Source: Natronobacterium gregoryi SP2
GTDB taxonomy: Archaea > Halobacteriota > Halobacteria > Halobacteriales > Natrialbaceae
Direction: 5' to 3'
DNA length: 64,000 nt
Assembly (NCBI RefSeq): GCF_000230715.2
Contig: NC_019792.1
Location: forward strand, 2,480,001-2,544,000
The notes below the pieces were generated by a model. The model saw only the letters and a program-made list of their open reading frames with translations, was not told where the DNA came from and did not search any database. Of the stretch, positions 1 to 9,200 are shown in pieces. A program made the position numbers and the translations under genes. How positions within the stretch are numbered: position 1 is the first letter of the stretch; the number at the start of each line of letters is the position of its first letter.

Positions 1-1278
1 CGTCGTCCCGGAGCCGCCGTCGGCGGTCAGGAGTCGGCCGGAAAACGATGTCGCAGTCGCCCGTATCGGAACCGACGTGGCGATCGGCCGGAGGTCGGGC
101 TCGCAGACGACGGTCGTCTCCCCGTGGTCGGCCCCCAGAAAGAACTCTCGTTCGGTCGACTGCGAGAGGTCGCGGGCGAGCACGAGCGCGGGATCGAACG
201 CGTGGTTCCCGCGCTGGACGACGGTCGTGTACTCGAGTGTGGCCGACTCGCCGGGTCGGAGTGCCGTTCCGAGTCGACTCGAGCCCGTGGTGACGACCAT
301 CCCCGGTGGGACGCCGTCGACGATCCGGAGGTCGGGGACGAACGATCCTCGTTCGTTCGTGATCGTGACGGTGACGTCGACCTCGTCGCCGGGTTCGGGG
401 TCGGTCTCGCTGACTGATCGCTCGAGGGAGAGTTCGAGTGTCGGTGAGTCGAACGCGCGTGCAAAGCCCGCGTAGCCGACGCCGACGACGCCGGCGAGGA
501 CGACGGCTGGGGATTCGGCGAGTGCACCGATGCCGACGGCGGCAAGCGCGACGACTCCGATCCCGGTCCAGTAGCCGGTCGCGATTTGCCGGGCCGGTTC
601 GATTCCGTCGATCGGGTCGTCGTCGGCCCTCGTCCGTCGGGGTGGCTCGTCCTCCCGGCCGAATTGGCGGCCGAACCTGTACGTCGGGAGAGTGCGATCT
701 CCGGCCGGTGTGTCGGACTCGTATCCGATCGCGGCGATTTCGGCGACCGCATGGGAGACTCCGGACTGGAAACGCGATCCGTTTCCGTATCCGAGAAGCC
801 CGCCGACTCGATCCCGGATCGATCGGACCGGACGTTCGAGGTCCGGGGAGAGGAACGCGGCCGCAATCTGGTCGTCGGTCCAGGTTCCGTCCTCGAGTTG
901 TTGCTTGGCGGCCTCGGGCGGGTCACCCTCGAATCGGGTGAGAACGGCGACGGCGACGTCCCGGAGGCTGTCGGCGATCCGCCGGTTGACGGTTCCGTGC
1001 CGCGAGGAGACTTGACGGAACGTCGAGAGCGCGTCGGAGACGGTCTCGCCGGGGACGGCGACGTGGACTGTTCGTTCGGGGTCAGGAGTTCCGAGTCGTG
1101 TGCGGACGCCGCGTCGCCGCGAGACGCTTCGGAAGGCGATTCCGAGGACGAGCAGGGCAACGAGGACGACGGCCGTCTCCGTCAGGCCGATCGTCAGGAG
1201 ACCACTGCTGACCGCGATCGCGCCGACGAACGCCAGAGTCCCAAGCACCAGGAAAGCGGTACGGCTGCTGGCGCTCAT
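1..1278 (-). CDS. DUF7269/DUF58-like membrane protein, 3' end outside window
   Basis: The first 426 codons are open with no stop, so the gene runs off the left edge. Residues 8-48 form two hydrophobic segments, and the first ~200 residues resemble the small DUF7269 proteins that normally sit beside DUF58 genes. A second hydrophobic pair (about residues 230-270) is followed by a beta-rich stretch like the start of DUF58 proteins. DUF58 proteins (von Willebrand A-like) usually lie with a MoxR ATPase and a DUF4129 gene, and a DUF4129 gene directly precedes this one with an ATGA overlap. Having both modules in one frame is unusual; they are more often separate genes. The DUF58 core itself is outside the window. 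Names are from memory of the families. Confidence 0.72.
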   Translation of the reverse strand, partial: MSASSRTAFLVLGTLAFVGAIAVSSGLLTIGLTETAVVLVALLVLGIAFRSVSRRRGVRTRLGTPDPERTVHVAVPGETVSDALSTFRQVSSRHGTVNRRIADSLRDVAVAVLTRFEGDPPEAAKQQLEDGTWTDDQIAAAFLSPDLERPVRSIRDRVGGLLGYGNGSRFQSGVSHAVAEIAAIGYESDTPAGDRTLPTYRFGRQFGREDEPPRRTRADDDPIDGIEPARQIATGYWTGIGVVALAAVGIGALAESPAVVLAGVVGVGYAGFARAFDSPTLELSLERSVSETDPEPGDEVDVTVTITNERGSFVPDLRIVDGVPPGMVVTTGSSRLGTALRPGESATLEYTTVVQRGNHAFDPALVLARDLSQSTEREFFLGADHGETTVVCEPDLRPIATSVPIRATATSFSGRLLTADGGSGTT

Positions 1279-2225
1279 CGGTCGACCTCCCTGGCACCGT
1301 CTTCGCACACGGTCGCGTCACCGTCGCTCTCGGCGTAAACCAACTCTATCTCCCGGAGAACGGTCGTCGCCCGCCGTTCCATCTCCGGTGTCGGCTCCTC
1401 GTGACCGTATCTGACGTCCTCGAACAGACGCGTGAGTTCCTCGACGTGGTCCCGCTCGAGTCCGACGTCGATCGCGGCTTGCGCGAACTCCCGTGGCGTG
1501 CTCGACTCCGGCCTGTCGACCTCGAGTGGCCGAGTCATCTCTCGCCACGCGCGATAGATCTCGTTGTCGATGTCCGTCGCGTCGGAGAGTCGGTCTGCGG
1601 CTCGTCCGGCAGCGGAGCCGACGGCTGCGGCGCTGGCACCCCGTTCGTCGGGCTCGGCGGCGTCGGCTGCAGGCTCGCCGTCGGCCGTTTCCGATCCGTC
1701 GTGGCGACTGATGAGGAGTCCGCCGACGACGATCACAGTTACAACCACGAGAAAGGCGACGATCGGCTCGGCGGCGACTGCGTCGCCGTCTCCAGTTCCG
1801 AATCCGTCGTCTCCACCGCCCGCGAGAGCGCTACCGGGCTCTTCGACAGTCTCCTCTGGCGGGAACAACTCGGGGGCAACCTGGACGACCGCGAAAACGA
1901 ACAGCGCGACGAGGAGACAAAGCGCGAGTACGCGGAGCGCGTCGCGTCTGTGAGTGAGCAGGTACCAGACGACGACGATCGTCACGAAGATCAGGAGAGC
2001 GTAGACGAGGTACTCGAGAAACGGCGGGACGTCGACGGTTTCGACCGGGCGGTCGGCCGGCGGCTGGTCGGCGAGGCCGGTGCCACTGCCGTCACCGGTG
2101 CCGGCACCGCCCGACCCGCCGAACTCGACGGGAGAGTCGACGGTCGCTGCTGCCAGGGCGATTGCAGCGACACCACCGATCGCAGCGATTAGCCGGGCGA
2201 CGGTGGGGAACCTGTCTCGGACCAC
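1275..2225 (-). CDS. DUF4129 domain membrane protein
   Basis: This 316-residue protein starts at GTG 2225 with a hydrophobic N-terminus (about residues 12-27), which may be a signal or anchor. Three membrane segments follow (about 70-90, 96-115 and 150-170). The C-terminus is soluble and holds the DUF4129 signature, a helix reading LTRLFEDVRYG near residue 265. DUF4129 is also found at the C-terminus of bacterial transglutaminase-like membrane proteins. Its stop overlaps the start of the DUF58-like gene by four bases, so the two are probably translationally coupled in one envelope-associated MoxR/DUF58-type operon. The biochemical role is not known. Confidence 0.8.
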   Translation of the reverse strand: MVRDRFPTVARLIAAIGGVAAIALAAATVDSPVEFGGSGGAGTGDGSGTGLADQPPADRPVETVDVPPFLEYLVYALLIFVTIVVVWYLLTHRRDALRVLALCLLVALFVFAVVQVAPELFPPEETVEEPGSALAGGGDDGFGTGDGDAVAAEPIVAFLVVVTVIVVGGLLISRHDGSETADGEPAADAAEPDERGASAAAVGSAAGRAADRLSDATDIDNEIYRAWREMTRPLEVDRPESSTPREFAQAAIDVGLERDHVEELTRLFEDVRYGHEEPTPEMERRATTVLREIELVYAESDGDATVCEDGAREVDR

Positions 2226-2417
2226 TAGTTACCCCCACCAGCCCAGCGATAATAAAGTCAGCCCAACGGCATGTGTCATCGGTTCGCGTGGGATCGGTCG
2301 CCGACGGTCCGGGACTTTCGTTGCGCTTAAGTAGTCGTCCCGGGTACGTTCGGGTGCACTACGTGCAGGGGAGCGATCCCCGAGTCCGGAAGGGCGACGA
2401 TACCAGAAAGACTCGGT

Positions 2418-2500
2418 GTCGTGGTAGCCAAGCGGCCCAAGGCGCATGGTTGCTAACCATGTGGCGTCAAGCCTCCGGGGTTCGAATCCCCGCCACGACG
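2418..2500 (+). tRNA. tRNA-Ser(GCT)
   Basis: The acceptor stem GTCGTGG (2418-2424) pairs with CCACGAC (2493-2499), with discriminator G at 2500. The anticodon arm ATGGTT-GCT-AACCAT gives anticodon GCT (serine AGC/AGT codons). The T arm is CGGGG-TTCGAAT-CCCCG. An extra arm makes it class II, as expected for Ser. No intron is seen and CCA is not encoded. It lies just upstream of the rps13 operon, a common haloarchaeal arrangement. Confidence 0.97.
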
Positions 2501-2573
2501 TCGGATTTCCCGAGACTGGCCTTTCGCCAGTCTACATTGCAACGCCTGCAGACCAGACAGAGATACACGATAC

Positions 2574-3092
2574 ATGAGCGCAGAAGAACCCCAAGAACAA
2601 GAGGAGGACGAAGACCTGCAGTACTTCGTCCGGATCGGTCAAACCGACCTCGACGGGACGAAGTCGGTCGAGCGCTCGCTGTCGGAGATGACTGGGATCG
2701 GTCGCCGGACCGCCCGGATCATCGCCGACGAAGCGGGCATCGATCGAACGGCGACGTTCGGTCGACTCGACGACGACGTCATCGACGAGGTCGTCGAACT
2801 CGTAGAGAGCTACGCCGACGAAGTCCCTGACTGGCTCAACAACCGTCAGTCGGACTTCTACACCGGCGAAACGACTCACGAGATCGGCAACGACCTCGAG
2901 TTGACTCGCCAGCACGACATCAACCGGATGAAGATGATCGACTCCTACAAGGGCGTGCGTCACAAGCGCGGCCAGAAGGTTCGCGGCCAGCGAACGAAGT
3001 CCACCGGTCGTACGGAGGGCACTATCGGAGTCAACGTCGAAGAGATCCGCGAAGAAGCCGAAGAAGGCGGCGACGAAGAGGAGGGTGAGTAA
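2574..3092 (+). CDS. rps13: 30S ribosomal protein S13
   Basis: This 172-residue protein is the S13 of the small subunit head, which contacts the P-site tRNA and bridges to the large subunit. After an acidic, glutamate-rich N-terminus comes the family helix with GIGRRTARIIADEAGID. The C-terminal basic part (RHKRGQKVRGQRTKSTGR) is the rRNA/tRNA-binding tail, followed by an acidic extension typical of halophiles. It is the first gene of the S13-S4-S11-RpoD cluster, and S4 follows after two bases. Confidence 0.97.
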   Translation: MSAEEPQEQEEDEDLQYFVRIGQTDLDGTKSVERSLSEMTGIGRRTARIIADEAGIDRTATFGRLDDDVIDEVVELVESYADEVPDWLNNRQSDFYTGETTHEIGNDLELTRQHDINRMKMIDSYKGVRHKRGQKVRGQRTKSTGRTEGTIGVNVEEIREEAEEGGDEEEGE

Positions 3093-3094
3093 CG

Positions 3095-3616
3095 ATGCCA
3101 CTCGGAACCGACACCAAACAGTACGAGACACCGAACCACCCCTACCAGGGTGAGCGCATCGCCAACGAACACTCCCTCATCGACCGCTACGGCCTCAAGA
3201 ACAAAGAAGAGCTCTGGCGAGCACAGTCCCAGCTTCGCTCCTACCGGCGCGAGGCCCGGGAGTTGCTCGGCCAGCCACAGGGCGACGCAACCGTCCAGCG
3301 CCGGTCCGAAGAGTTCCTCGGTCGGCTCAAACGCGTCGGCATCCTCGACGAAACCGACGAACTCGGCGACGTCCTCGGTCTCGAGGTCGAAGACGTTCTC
3401 GAGCGTCGACTCCAGACGGTCGTCTACCGGAAAGGACTCGCGAACACGACCGAGCAGGCCCGTCAGTTCATCACGCACGGCCACGTCGTGGTCGGCAGTC
3501 AGCGACACCAGGTACCGTCCTACGTCGTCGATGTCGACGAGGAGAATCTCGTCGAGTTCGACGAGAGCAGTCCGCTGGCGGACGAACTCCACCCCGAGCG
3601 CGCGGAGGGTCAGTAA
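3095..3616 (+). CDS. rps4: 30S ribosomal protein S4
   Basis: This 173-residue archaeal/eukaryal-type S4 (uS4) nucleates small-subunit assembly by binding 16S rRNA. An N-terminal basic stretch (YGLKNKEELWRAQSQLR) precedes an S4 RNA-binding domain near residues 100-160, including RQFITHGHVVVG. It starts two bases after the S13 stop and ends three bases before S11, so translation is probably coupled. Length and motifs are normal for the family. Confidence 0.97.
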   Translation: MPLGTDTKQYETPNHPYQGERIANEHSLIDRYGLKNKEELWRAQSQLRSYRREARELLGQPQGDATVQRRSEEFLGRLKRVGILDETDELGDVLGLEVEDVLERRLQTVVYRKGLANTTEQARQFITHGHVVVGSQRHQVPSYVVDVDEENLVEFDESSPLADELHPERAEGQ

Positions 3617-3619
3617 ACC

Positions 3620-4009
3620 ATGAGTCAGGACGACGAAAAGTGGGGCATCGCCCACGTGCACGCATCGTTCAACAACACAATCATGACCGTGACCGACCTC
3701 ACGGGCGCGGAGACGATCGCCAAGTCCAGCGGTGGCACGGCGGTCAAGCAGAACCGCGACGAGGCATCGCCATACGCTGCGATGCAAATGGCCGAGTCCG
3801 TCGCCGAGGAGGTCAAAGCCGCAGGCATCACCGGGCTTCACGTCCGCGTACGTGGTCCAGGTGGCAACCTCCAGAAGTCCCCCGGACCGGGTGCACAGGC
3901 GACGATTCGTGCACTCGCACGCTCCGGTATCGAGATCGGACGTATCGAAGACGTCACCCCGATCCCACACGACGGATCGCGCGCACCCAAAGGCAAGGGC
4001 GGCTACTAG
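3620..4009 (+). CDS. rps11: 30S ribosomal protein S11
   Basis: This 129-residue uS11 of the small-subunit platform has the typical start [19 protein letters not shown], a central [11 protein letters not shown] segment, the rRNA-binding RVRGPGGN segment and the C-terminal [16 protein letters not shown] tail. It sits between S4 and RNA polymerase subunit D with gaps of three bases on each side, the standard archaeal order. Confidence 0.98.
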   Translation: MSQDDEKWGIAHVHASFNNTIMTVTDLTGAETIAKSSGGTAVKQNRDEASPYAAMQMAESVAEEVKAAGITGLHVRVRGPGGNLQKSPGPGAQATIRALARSGIEIGRIEDVTPIPHDGSRAPKGKGGY

Positions 4010-4012
4010 ATC

Positions 4013-4762
4013 ATGACTGAGGAGTACGACGTCGAGTTCGTCGAACGCGACGACCGAAACGCGCGGTTTCTCGTCCGCAACGTGACGCCCGCGTTCGCCA
4101 ACGGCATCCGTCGTGCGATGCTCGCCGACGTGCCGACGATGGCGATCGACACCGTCCGGTTCGTCGAGAACTCGTCGGTCATGTTCGACGAACAACTCGC
4201 GCTTCGACTGGGGCTCGTCCCGCTGACGACGCCTCCCGAAGGCGAGTTCGGCGAGGACGATACCGTCACGCTCTCGATCGACGTCGAAGGACCAGCTACC
4301 GCCTACTCCGGCGATCTCGTCTCGAGCGACGACCTCGTCCAGCCGGCCGACGAGAACGTGCCGATCATCGAGCTCAAAGACGGTCAGCGCCTGGAAGCCG
4401 AGGCCGAGGCGACCCTCGACCGCGGTAAAGAACACGCCAAACACCAGGGCGGTGTGGCCGTCGGCTACCGACACCTCCAGCACGTGGAGGTCGTCGGCGA
4501 CGTGCCGGAGTTCGAGGAAGAAGGGAGTCGGATCGTCCGTGGCGTAATAGAAGACGACGGCGAACTCGTCTCGACGACGGAGTTCGATCACGATCTCTCG
4601 AATCGGTATCCCGGCAAGGAAGTCGAGATCGAGGACGTGCCAAACGCCTTCGTCTTCCACGTGGAGACGGACGGTTCGTTCCCGATCGAAGAGCTGGTCA
4701 CGCGTGCCGCCGATACGATCGAGGCGCGTGCAACCGAACTCGAAGACGCAGTACAGCTATAG
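4013..4762 (+). CDS. rpoD: DNA-directed RNA polymerase subunit D
   Basis: This 249-residue archaeal counterpart of bacterial alpha N-terminal domain and eukaryotic Rpb3 pairs with subunit L to start RNA polymerase assembly. The dimerisation signature is clear ([19 protein letters not shown], then RLGLVPL). No four-cysteine ferredoxin-like cluster is present, which fits those archaeal D subunits that lost the Fe-S site. It is not a sigma factor despite the symbol. It closes the S13-S4-S11-D block, and tRNA-Leu follows. Confidence 0.97.
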   Translation: MTEEYDVEFVERDDRNARFLVRNVTPAFANGIRRAMLADVPTMAIDTVRFVENSSVMFDEQLALRLGLVPLTTPPEGEFGEDDTVTLSIDVEGPATAYSGDLVSSDDLVQPADENVPIIELKDGQRLEAEAEATLDRGKEHAKHQGGVAVGYRHLQHVEVVGDVPEFEEEGSRIVRGVIEDDGELVSTTEFDHDLSNRYPGKEVEIEDVPNAFVFHVETDGSFPIEELVTRAADTIEARATELEDAVQL

Positions 4763-4930
4763 ACATGTACCCACGCCCCCGACCCGAGACCGACGAAATC
4801 GGCCGCGAGGACGCCTCGAGAGTCGCCAGTGCCGTGTGCTACGAGGCTGGCAGGTTCGCGTCAAGCGGCTCGGTTTCGTCCGATGGAATCGAAAGGGGTT
4901 TGAAGGGGCGGCGGGTAGACAGAAGTGCAA

Positions 4931-5015
4931 GCAGGGATAGCCAAGTCTGGCCAACGGCGCAGCGTTCAGGGCGCTGTCTCGTAGGAGTCCGCAGGTTCAA
5001 ATCCTGCTCCCTGCA
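4931..5015 (+). tRNA. tRNA-Leu(CAG)
   Basis: Acceptor GCAGGGA (4931-4937) pairs with TCCCTGC (5008-5014), with discriminator A at 5015. The anticodon arm CAGCGTT-CAG-GGCGCTG gives CAG, reading CTG leucine codons. A long variable arm makes it class II. The T arm is GCAGG-TTCAAAT-CCTGC. It is embedded between rpoD and rpl18e, as is usual in haloarchaea, and is probably processed from the operon transcript. Confidence 0.97.
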
Positions 5016-5102
5016 TCACTTCTCTCGAATCGATTTCACGGTCAGTACGACCACGGCCGGTGGCGCTCCGTCGCCGGTCGATTGCGGATTTGGAGGTAAC
5101 CA

Positions 5103-5456
5103 ATGAGTAGCAAGACTAACCCGAGACTCAACGATCTCATCGCCGACCTGAAGTCGACGTCCCGCGAGACGGACGCCGACGTCTGGCGAGACGTTGCGGA
5201 TCGTCTCGAGAAGCCCCGGCGCACTCACGCTGAGGTGAACCTGGGCCAGATCGAGCGATACGCACGCGAAGAAGAGACCGTCGTCGTTCCCGGCAAAGTG
5301 CTGGGCTCCGGCGCACTACAGAAGAACGTCACCGTCGCTGCCATCGACTTCTCTTCGTCAGCCGAGACGAAGATCGACCAGGTCGGTGACCCAGTACCGC
5401 TCGAGCAAGTGCTCGAAGAGAACCCAGAAGGCTCCGACGTACGGGTGATTCGATGA
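5103..5456 (+). CDS. rpl18e: 50S ribosomal protein L18e
   Basis: This 117-residue L18e (eL18 family, with an L15-like fold) has the N-terminal [17 protein letters not shown] helix and the conserved [11 protein letters not shown] turn. It has no bacterial orthologue by this name and is found in archaea and eukaryotes. Its last codons overlap the start of L13 by four bases (ATGA), showing translational coupling. Confidence 0.97.
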   Translation: MSSKTNPRLNDLIADLKSTSRETDADVWRDVADRLEKPRRTHAEVNLGQIERYAREEETVVVPGKVLGSGALQKNVTVAAIDFSSSAETKIDQVGDPVPLEQVLEENPEGSDVRVIR

Positions 5457-5893
5457 GTATCGCAGAGTTCGACGCAGACGTCGTCGTCGACGCCCGGGAC
5501 TGTATTCTCGGTCGCGTCGCGAGTCAGGTCGCACAGCGTGCACTCGATGGCGAGCGCGTTGCGATCGTCAACGCCGAAGACGCAGTCATCACCGGCGACA
5601 AGGAAGACATCTTCGAGACCTACCGCAAGCGGCTCCAGCTCGGCTCCGACAGCGGACCGTACTACCCGAAGCGACCGGACACGATCTTCAAGCGCTCGGT
5701 CCGTGGCATGCTTCCGTACAAGAAGCCCCGCGGTCGAGAGGCACTCGAGAACGTTCGTGTCTACGTCGGCAACCCTTACGAGGAACAGGAGTCGGAAGTC
5801 CTCGAGGACACGTCGCTGGATCGGCTTTCGAACATTCGCTTCGTCCAGCTGGGCGAAGTCTCCGACCAACTCGGTGCTAACGTCACATGGTAA
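5453..5893 (+). CDS. rpl13: 50S ribosomal protein L13
   Basis: This 146-residue uL13 is an early-assembling large-subunit protein. Family features are the N-terminal [16 protein letters not shown], the [12 protein letters not shown] loop and the central [17 protein letters not shown] stretch. It overlaps L18e by four bases upstream and S9 by seven bases downstream (the S9 ATG at 5887 lies before the L13 TAA). Confidence 0.97.
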   Translation: MSIAEFDADVVVDARDCILGRVASQVAQRALDGERVAIVNAEDAVITGDKEDIFETYRKRLQLGSDSGPYYPKRPDTIFKRSVRGMLPYKKPRGREALENVRVYVGNPYEEQESEVLEDTSLDRLSNIRFVQLGEVSDQLGANVTW

Positions 5894-6285
5894 CCAACAC
5901 GAGTGGCAAGAAAAAGACGGCCGTCGCTCGCGCAACCGTACGCGAGGGCGAGGGTCGCGTGCGAATCAACTCCCAGCCCGTCGAGCTGGTCGAGCCCGAG
6001 ATGTCGCGGCTCAAGATGCTCGAGCCGTTCCGCATCGTGGGCGACGAGCTGCGTAGCGAGATGGACATCGACGTCGATGTCGAGGGTGGCGGTATCAGCG
6101 GACAGGCAGACGCCGTCCGTACCGCCATCGCTCGTGGCATCGTCCAGCACACGAACGACGCCGAACTCCGCGACGCGTTCATGGAGTTCGACCGGTCGCT
6201 GCTGGTCAACGACGTTCGTCAGTCCGAACCGAAAAAATGGGGTGGCCCGGGCGCTCGGGCTCGCTACCAGAAGTCCTACCGTTAA
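5887..6285 (+). CDS. rps9: 30S ribosomal protein S9
   Basis: This 132-residue uS9's C-terminal tail reaches the P-site tRNA. It shows the [19 protein letters not shown] start, the [18 protein letters not shown] core and a basic C-terminus ending KSYR. The ATG lies inside the last codons of L13. The L13-S9-RpoN-RpoK order is standard for archaea. Confidence 0.97.
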   Translation: MVTNTSGKKKTAVARATVREGEGRVRINSQPVELVEPEMSRLKMLEPFRIVGDELRSEMDIDVDVEGGGISGQADAVRTAIARGIVQHTNDAELRDAFMEFDRSLLVNDVRQSEPKKWGGPGARARYQKSYR

Positions 6286-6297
6286 GGTGATCGATAT

Positions 6298-6492
6298 ATG
6301 ATGGTACCGGTTCGGTGTTTCACCTGTGGCAGCGTCGTCGGCGAGCACTGGGAGGAGTTCGACGAACGGGCGAACGAAGGCGACGAAGATCCCCAGGAAG
6401 TACTCGACGACTTGGGCGTCGACCGCTACTGCTGTCGGCGCATGCTCGTGAGTCACACCGACCTCGTCGACGTCGTCTCTCCGTACCAGTAA
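6298..6492 (+). CDS. rpoN: DNA-directed RNA polymerase subunit N
   Basis: This 64-residue zinc-binding subunit (Rpb10 homologue) helps anchor the D/L platform. The zinc ligands are visible: CFTCG near the N-terminus (C7 and C10) and the CC pair in RYCCRRML (C44-C45). I chose the first of two adjacent ATG codons because haloarchaeal homologues begin with two methionines. It ends one base before rpoK. Confidence 0.96.
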   Translation: MMVPVRCFTCGSVVGEHWEEFDERANEGDEDPQEVLDDLGVDRYCCRRMLVSHTDLVDVVSPYQ

Positions 6493-6493
6493 C

Positions 6494-6679
6494 ATGCAAC
6501 AGCAACGTCACAATCGATACGAGAAAGCCCGCATCCTCGGCGCTCGAGCGCTGCAGATATCGTACGGGGCACCAGTGTTGATCGAGACGGACCGGGCTGA
6601 GCCGATCCTGATCGCCGCCGAAGAGTACGACGCTGGCGTGTTGCCCTTTACGGTCAAACGAGGGAAGGATCGACAATGA
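6494..6679 (+). CDS. rpoK: DNA-directed RNA polymerase subunit K
   Basis: This 61-residue homologue of bacterial omega and eukaryotic Rpb6 stabilises the polymerase clamp region. The [17 protein letters not shown] helix and the short beta segment after GAPVLIE are typical. Its stop overlaps the enolase ATG by four bases, tying RNA polymerase subunits to a glycolytic gene in one transcript, a recurrent archaeal arrangement. Confidence 0.96.
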   Translation: MQQQRHNRYEKARILGARALQISYGAPVLIETDRAEPILIAAEEYDAGVLPFTVKRGKDRQ

Positions 6680-7881
6680 CGCTGATTACCGACGTTCGAC
6701 TCCGCCGGACGATCGACTCGCGTGGCAGTCCGACGGTCGAGGCCGACGTCCTCACAGAGAGCGGTGGTTTCGGCCGTGCAGCAGCGCCAAGCGGTGCCAG
6801 TACGGGCGAGTACGAGGCCGTCGAACGGCCGCCGTCCGAGGCGATCGCCGCGGCTCGTGAACACGCCGTTCCGCGTCTCGTCGGCGAGGCGTACGCCGGT
6901 AACCAGCGCGAGGTCGACGCGATCTTGCACGCAGCCGACGGAACCGACGATTTCTCGGAGATTGGTGCCAACAGCGCGGTCGCGATCTCGATGGCCGCAG
7001 CGAAGGCCGGTGCCGACGTGCTCGGCGCACCACTGTTCCAACACCTTGGTGGCACCTTCCGCGGTCAGAGCTTCCCGATCCCGCTCGGGAACGTCGTCGG
7101 CGGTGGCGAACACGCCGCCGACGCGACCGACATTCAGGAGTTTCTGGCCGCACCGGTCGGAGCTCCGAGCGTCGAAGACGCTGTCTTCGCCAACGCGGCC
7201 GTCCACGAAGCCGTCGCAGAGCTGCTCGAGGACCGTGGCGTTGCCTGCGGGAAAGGCGACGAAGGCGCGTGGGCACCGTCGATCGACGACAGCGAGGCCT
7301 TCGAAATCGTCGCCGAGGCTGTCTCGCTGGTCGAAGCCGAAGTCGGGTTCGAGATCAGATTCGGGCTCGATGTCGCCGGCGCGGAGCTGTACGATGCCGA
7401 CTCGGAGACGTACGAGTACAGCGACGAGAGCCGCGACACAGACGAACAGATCGCGTACATCGCCGAACTCGTCGACGAGTACGACCTCGTCTACGTCGAG
7501 GACCCACTCGACGAGAACGATTACGACGCGTTTGGCGACCTCACCGAGGAAGTCGGAGAGCGAACGCTGATCTGTGGCGATGATCTGTTCGTTACGAACA
7601 CGGACCGCCTGCGTGAGGGGATCGATCGCAACGCAGCAAACAGCATCCTGATCAAGCCAAATCAGATCGGGACGCTGTCCGACGCTTTCGACGCGATCGA
7701 ACTCGCGACTGCACACGGCTACGACTCGGTCGTCTCCCACCGCTCGGGCGAGACCGAGGATACGACTATCGCACACCTCGCCGTCGCAACCGACGCACCC
7801 TTCATCAAGACGGGTGCCGTCGGCGGCGAGCGAACTGCCAAGCTAAACGAGCTCATCAGAATCGCAGACGACGCGACATGA
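6676..7881 (+). CDS. eno: Enolase (phosphopyruvate hydratase)
   Basis: This 401-residue enolase interconverts 2-phosphoglycerate and phosphoenolpyruvate, with Mg2+. Family features include [12 protein letters not shown], the mobile loop [24 protein letters not shown] holding a metal ligand, the next ligand in CGDDLFVTN, the catalytic lysine in ILIKPNQIG, and [12 protein letters not shown]. Length is normal. It overlaps rpoK upstream and S2 downstream by four bases each. Confidence 0.97.
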   Translation: MTLITDVRLRRTIDSRGSPTVEADVLTESGGFGRAAAPSGASTGEYEAVERPPSEAIAAAREHAVPRLVGEAYAGNQREVDAILHAADGTDDFSEIGANSAVAISMAAAKAGADVLGAPLFQHLGGTFRGQSFPIPLGNVVGGGEHAADATDIQEFLAAPVGAPSVEDAVFANAAVHEAVAELLEDRGVACGKGDEGAWAPSIDDSEAFEIVAEAVSLVEAEVGFEIRFGLDVAGAELYDADSETYEYSDESRDTDEQIAYIAELVDEYDLVYVEDPLDENDYDAFGDLTEEVGERTLICGDDLFVTNTDRLREGIDRNAANSILIKPNQIGTLSDAFDAIELATAHGYDSVVSHRSGETEDTTIAHLAVATDAPFIKTGAVGGERTAKLNELIRIADDAT

Positions 7882-8675
7882 CAGACGACAACGCATCCCA
7901 GGAAGGGCTCGACGCCGCCGAAGAAGAGATCGACGAGGAGCCGGCCGAAGGGGCTGGCCCCGCCGCCGATCAGGACGACGTCGAGCCAGCGGAACAGACC
8001 GCCGACGCCGAGGCCAACGAGGCTGACGCCGAGGCAGAAGAACCCGAGGAAGACGCAGGCCCATCCCTCGACGACGACGTGATGTCCGACGAGGAAGCCG
8101 ACCTGCTGATCCCCGTCGAGGACTACCTCGGCGCTGGCGTCCACATCGGGACCCAGCAAAAGACCCAGGACATGGAGCGGTTCATCCACCGCGTCCGGAC
8201 CGACGGGCTCTACGTGCTCGACGTCTCGAAAACCGACGGCCGCATCCGCACGGCCGCGAACTTCCTCGCCAACTACGACCCCGAACAGATCCTGGTCACC
8301 TCGAGTCGCCAGTACGGTCGGTTCCCGGCCGAGAAGTTCGCGGAAGCGGTCGGCGCTCGAGCGCGCACGGGTCGGTTCATTCCGGGTACGCTGACGAATC
8401 CGAAGTACGACGGCTACATCGAACCCGATGTTCTCGTCGTCACGGACCCGATCGGCGACGCCCAGGCCGTCAAAGAGGCCATCACGGTGGGTATCCCGGT
8501 CATCGCGATGTGTGACTCGAACAACCAGGTCAGCAACGTCGATCTGGTCGTCCCGACCAACAACAAGGGTCGCAAGGCTCTCTCGGTCGTCTACTGGCTG
8601 CTCGCAAACGAGGTGCTCGATCAGCGCGGTGCAGAGCCGTCCTACTCGCTCGAGGACTTCGAGAGCGGCGTCTAA
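7878..8675 (+). CDS. rps2: 30S ribosomal protein S2
   Basis: This 265-residue uS2 starts with an ~70-residue, very acidic Glu/Asp/Ala-rich extension typical of haloarchaea. The conserved domain starts near [12 protein letters not shown] and includes [12 protein letters not shown] and the [15 protein letters not shown] segment. It closes the superoperon that began at S13. Confidence 0.97.
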   Translation: MTDDNASQEGLDAAEEEIDEEPAEGAGPAADQDDVEPAEQTADAEANEADAEAEEPEEDAGPSLDDDVMSDEEADLLIPVEDYLGAGVHIGTQQKTQDMERFIHRVRTDGLYVLDVSKTDGRIRTAANFLANYDPEQILVTSSRQYGRFPAEKFAEAVGARARTGRFIPGTLTNPKYDGYIEPDVLVVTDPIGDAQAVKEAITVGIPVIAMCDSNNQVSNVDLVVPTNNKGRKALSVVYWLLANEVLDQRGAEPSYSLEDFESGV

Positions 8676-8875
8676 GTTTCGGAAGTCGATCCGATCGTTT
8701 TTCTCCGATGTCTTCGAGAAACGCCGAGTCGCTGGCTTCGTGCTCGGGACGGGCTACTGTACTGTCGATGGTGCCGGTCCAGCCGCGACCGGAAGCGGCG
8801 ACAACGGAACAGCAATTCGTACGAGAGTCGACTCGCTCTCGACAGAATTACCTGTCTTCCCTCGCAACGTCGGGT

Positions 8876-8998
8876 ATGATCGACCACGTATTCGAGTTCG
8901 AGAAAGAGAAGGTTCCTTCGGTAGTGCTGTTCGCCACGGCGGCACTGATCGCTATTTTCGCGGTCGGCATCCCGTATCGACTGCTCGTCGGGTTCTGA
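8876..8998 (+). CDS. Small single-span membrane protein
   Basis: This is a 40-residue frame starting MIDHVFEFEKEK, followed by one hydrophobic helix (about residues 15-33, rich in V, A, I and F) and ending at TGA 8996-8998. The in-frame upstream sequence is low-complexity and unlike protein, so I chose the internal ATG. Short charged-head plus single-helix proteins are common and poorly studied in haloarchaea. It stands alone between rps2 and the thiR-like gene. Function unknown. Confidence 0.5.
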   Translation: MIDHVFEFEKEKVPSVVLFATAALIAIFAVGIPYRLLVGF

Positions 8999-9092
8999 CT
9001 GCTTACGGGAGCGACTGCTCGTCGGGTTCCGACCGCGACCGTCTTGGGGCCGTGCGTCGTTACAGCGAACTGTTTCACTCGCTGTCGCTGCT

Positions 9093-9171
9093 TGATACGG
9101 ATGCTGTACCGATATACCGGCGTGACCGCGAGCCCGCCTGTGGTCGCGCCGGAACTGACGGACAGCAAACC
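9093..9171. repeat. ~75-bp structured intergenic repeat, copy A
   Basis: The reverse complement of this stretch matches 11993-12067 at its two ends: a 14-base block (gctgtccgtcagtt) and a block with tcggtacagca and tccgtatca. The middle differs in sequence but both copies can pair there (GACC...GGTC here). The two copies are inverted and flank thiR-mvk-ipk. I do not recognise a named element. It is about 30 bases from the 3' end of the thiR-like gene. Confidence 0.65.
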
Positions 9172-9200
9172 GTATGGGGTAGCCGCTGTGGTCGGCGTGA

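Noticed and set aside
27-1160. 377-residue frame on the minus strand rich in Ser, Pro and Arg
   Set aside because: It is an out-of-frame reading of the DUF58-like gene; composition is typical of a shadow in GC-rich DNA and the true frame is open from 1278 to the edge.
2960-4660. 566-residue minus-strand frame
   Set aside because: It lies antisense to S4, S11 and rpoD, whose coding is certain; its sequence has no family pattern.
4013-4762. Sigma factor called rpoD
   Set aside because: The sequence is the archaeal D subunit of RNA polymerase; archaea have no sigma factor.
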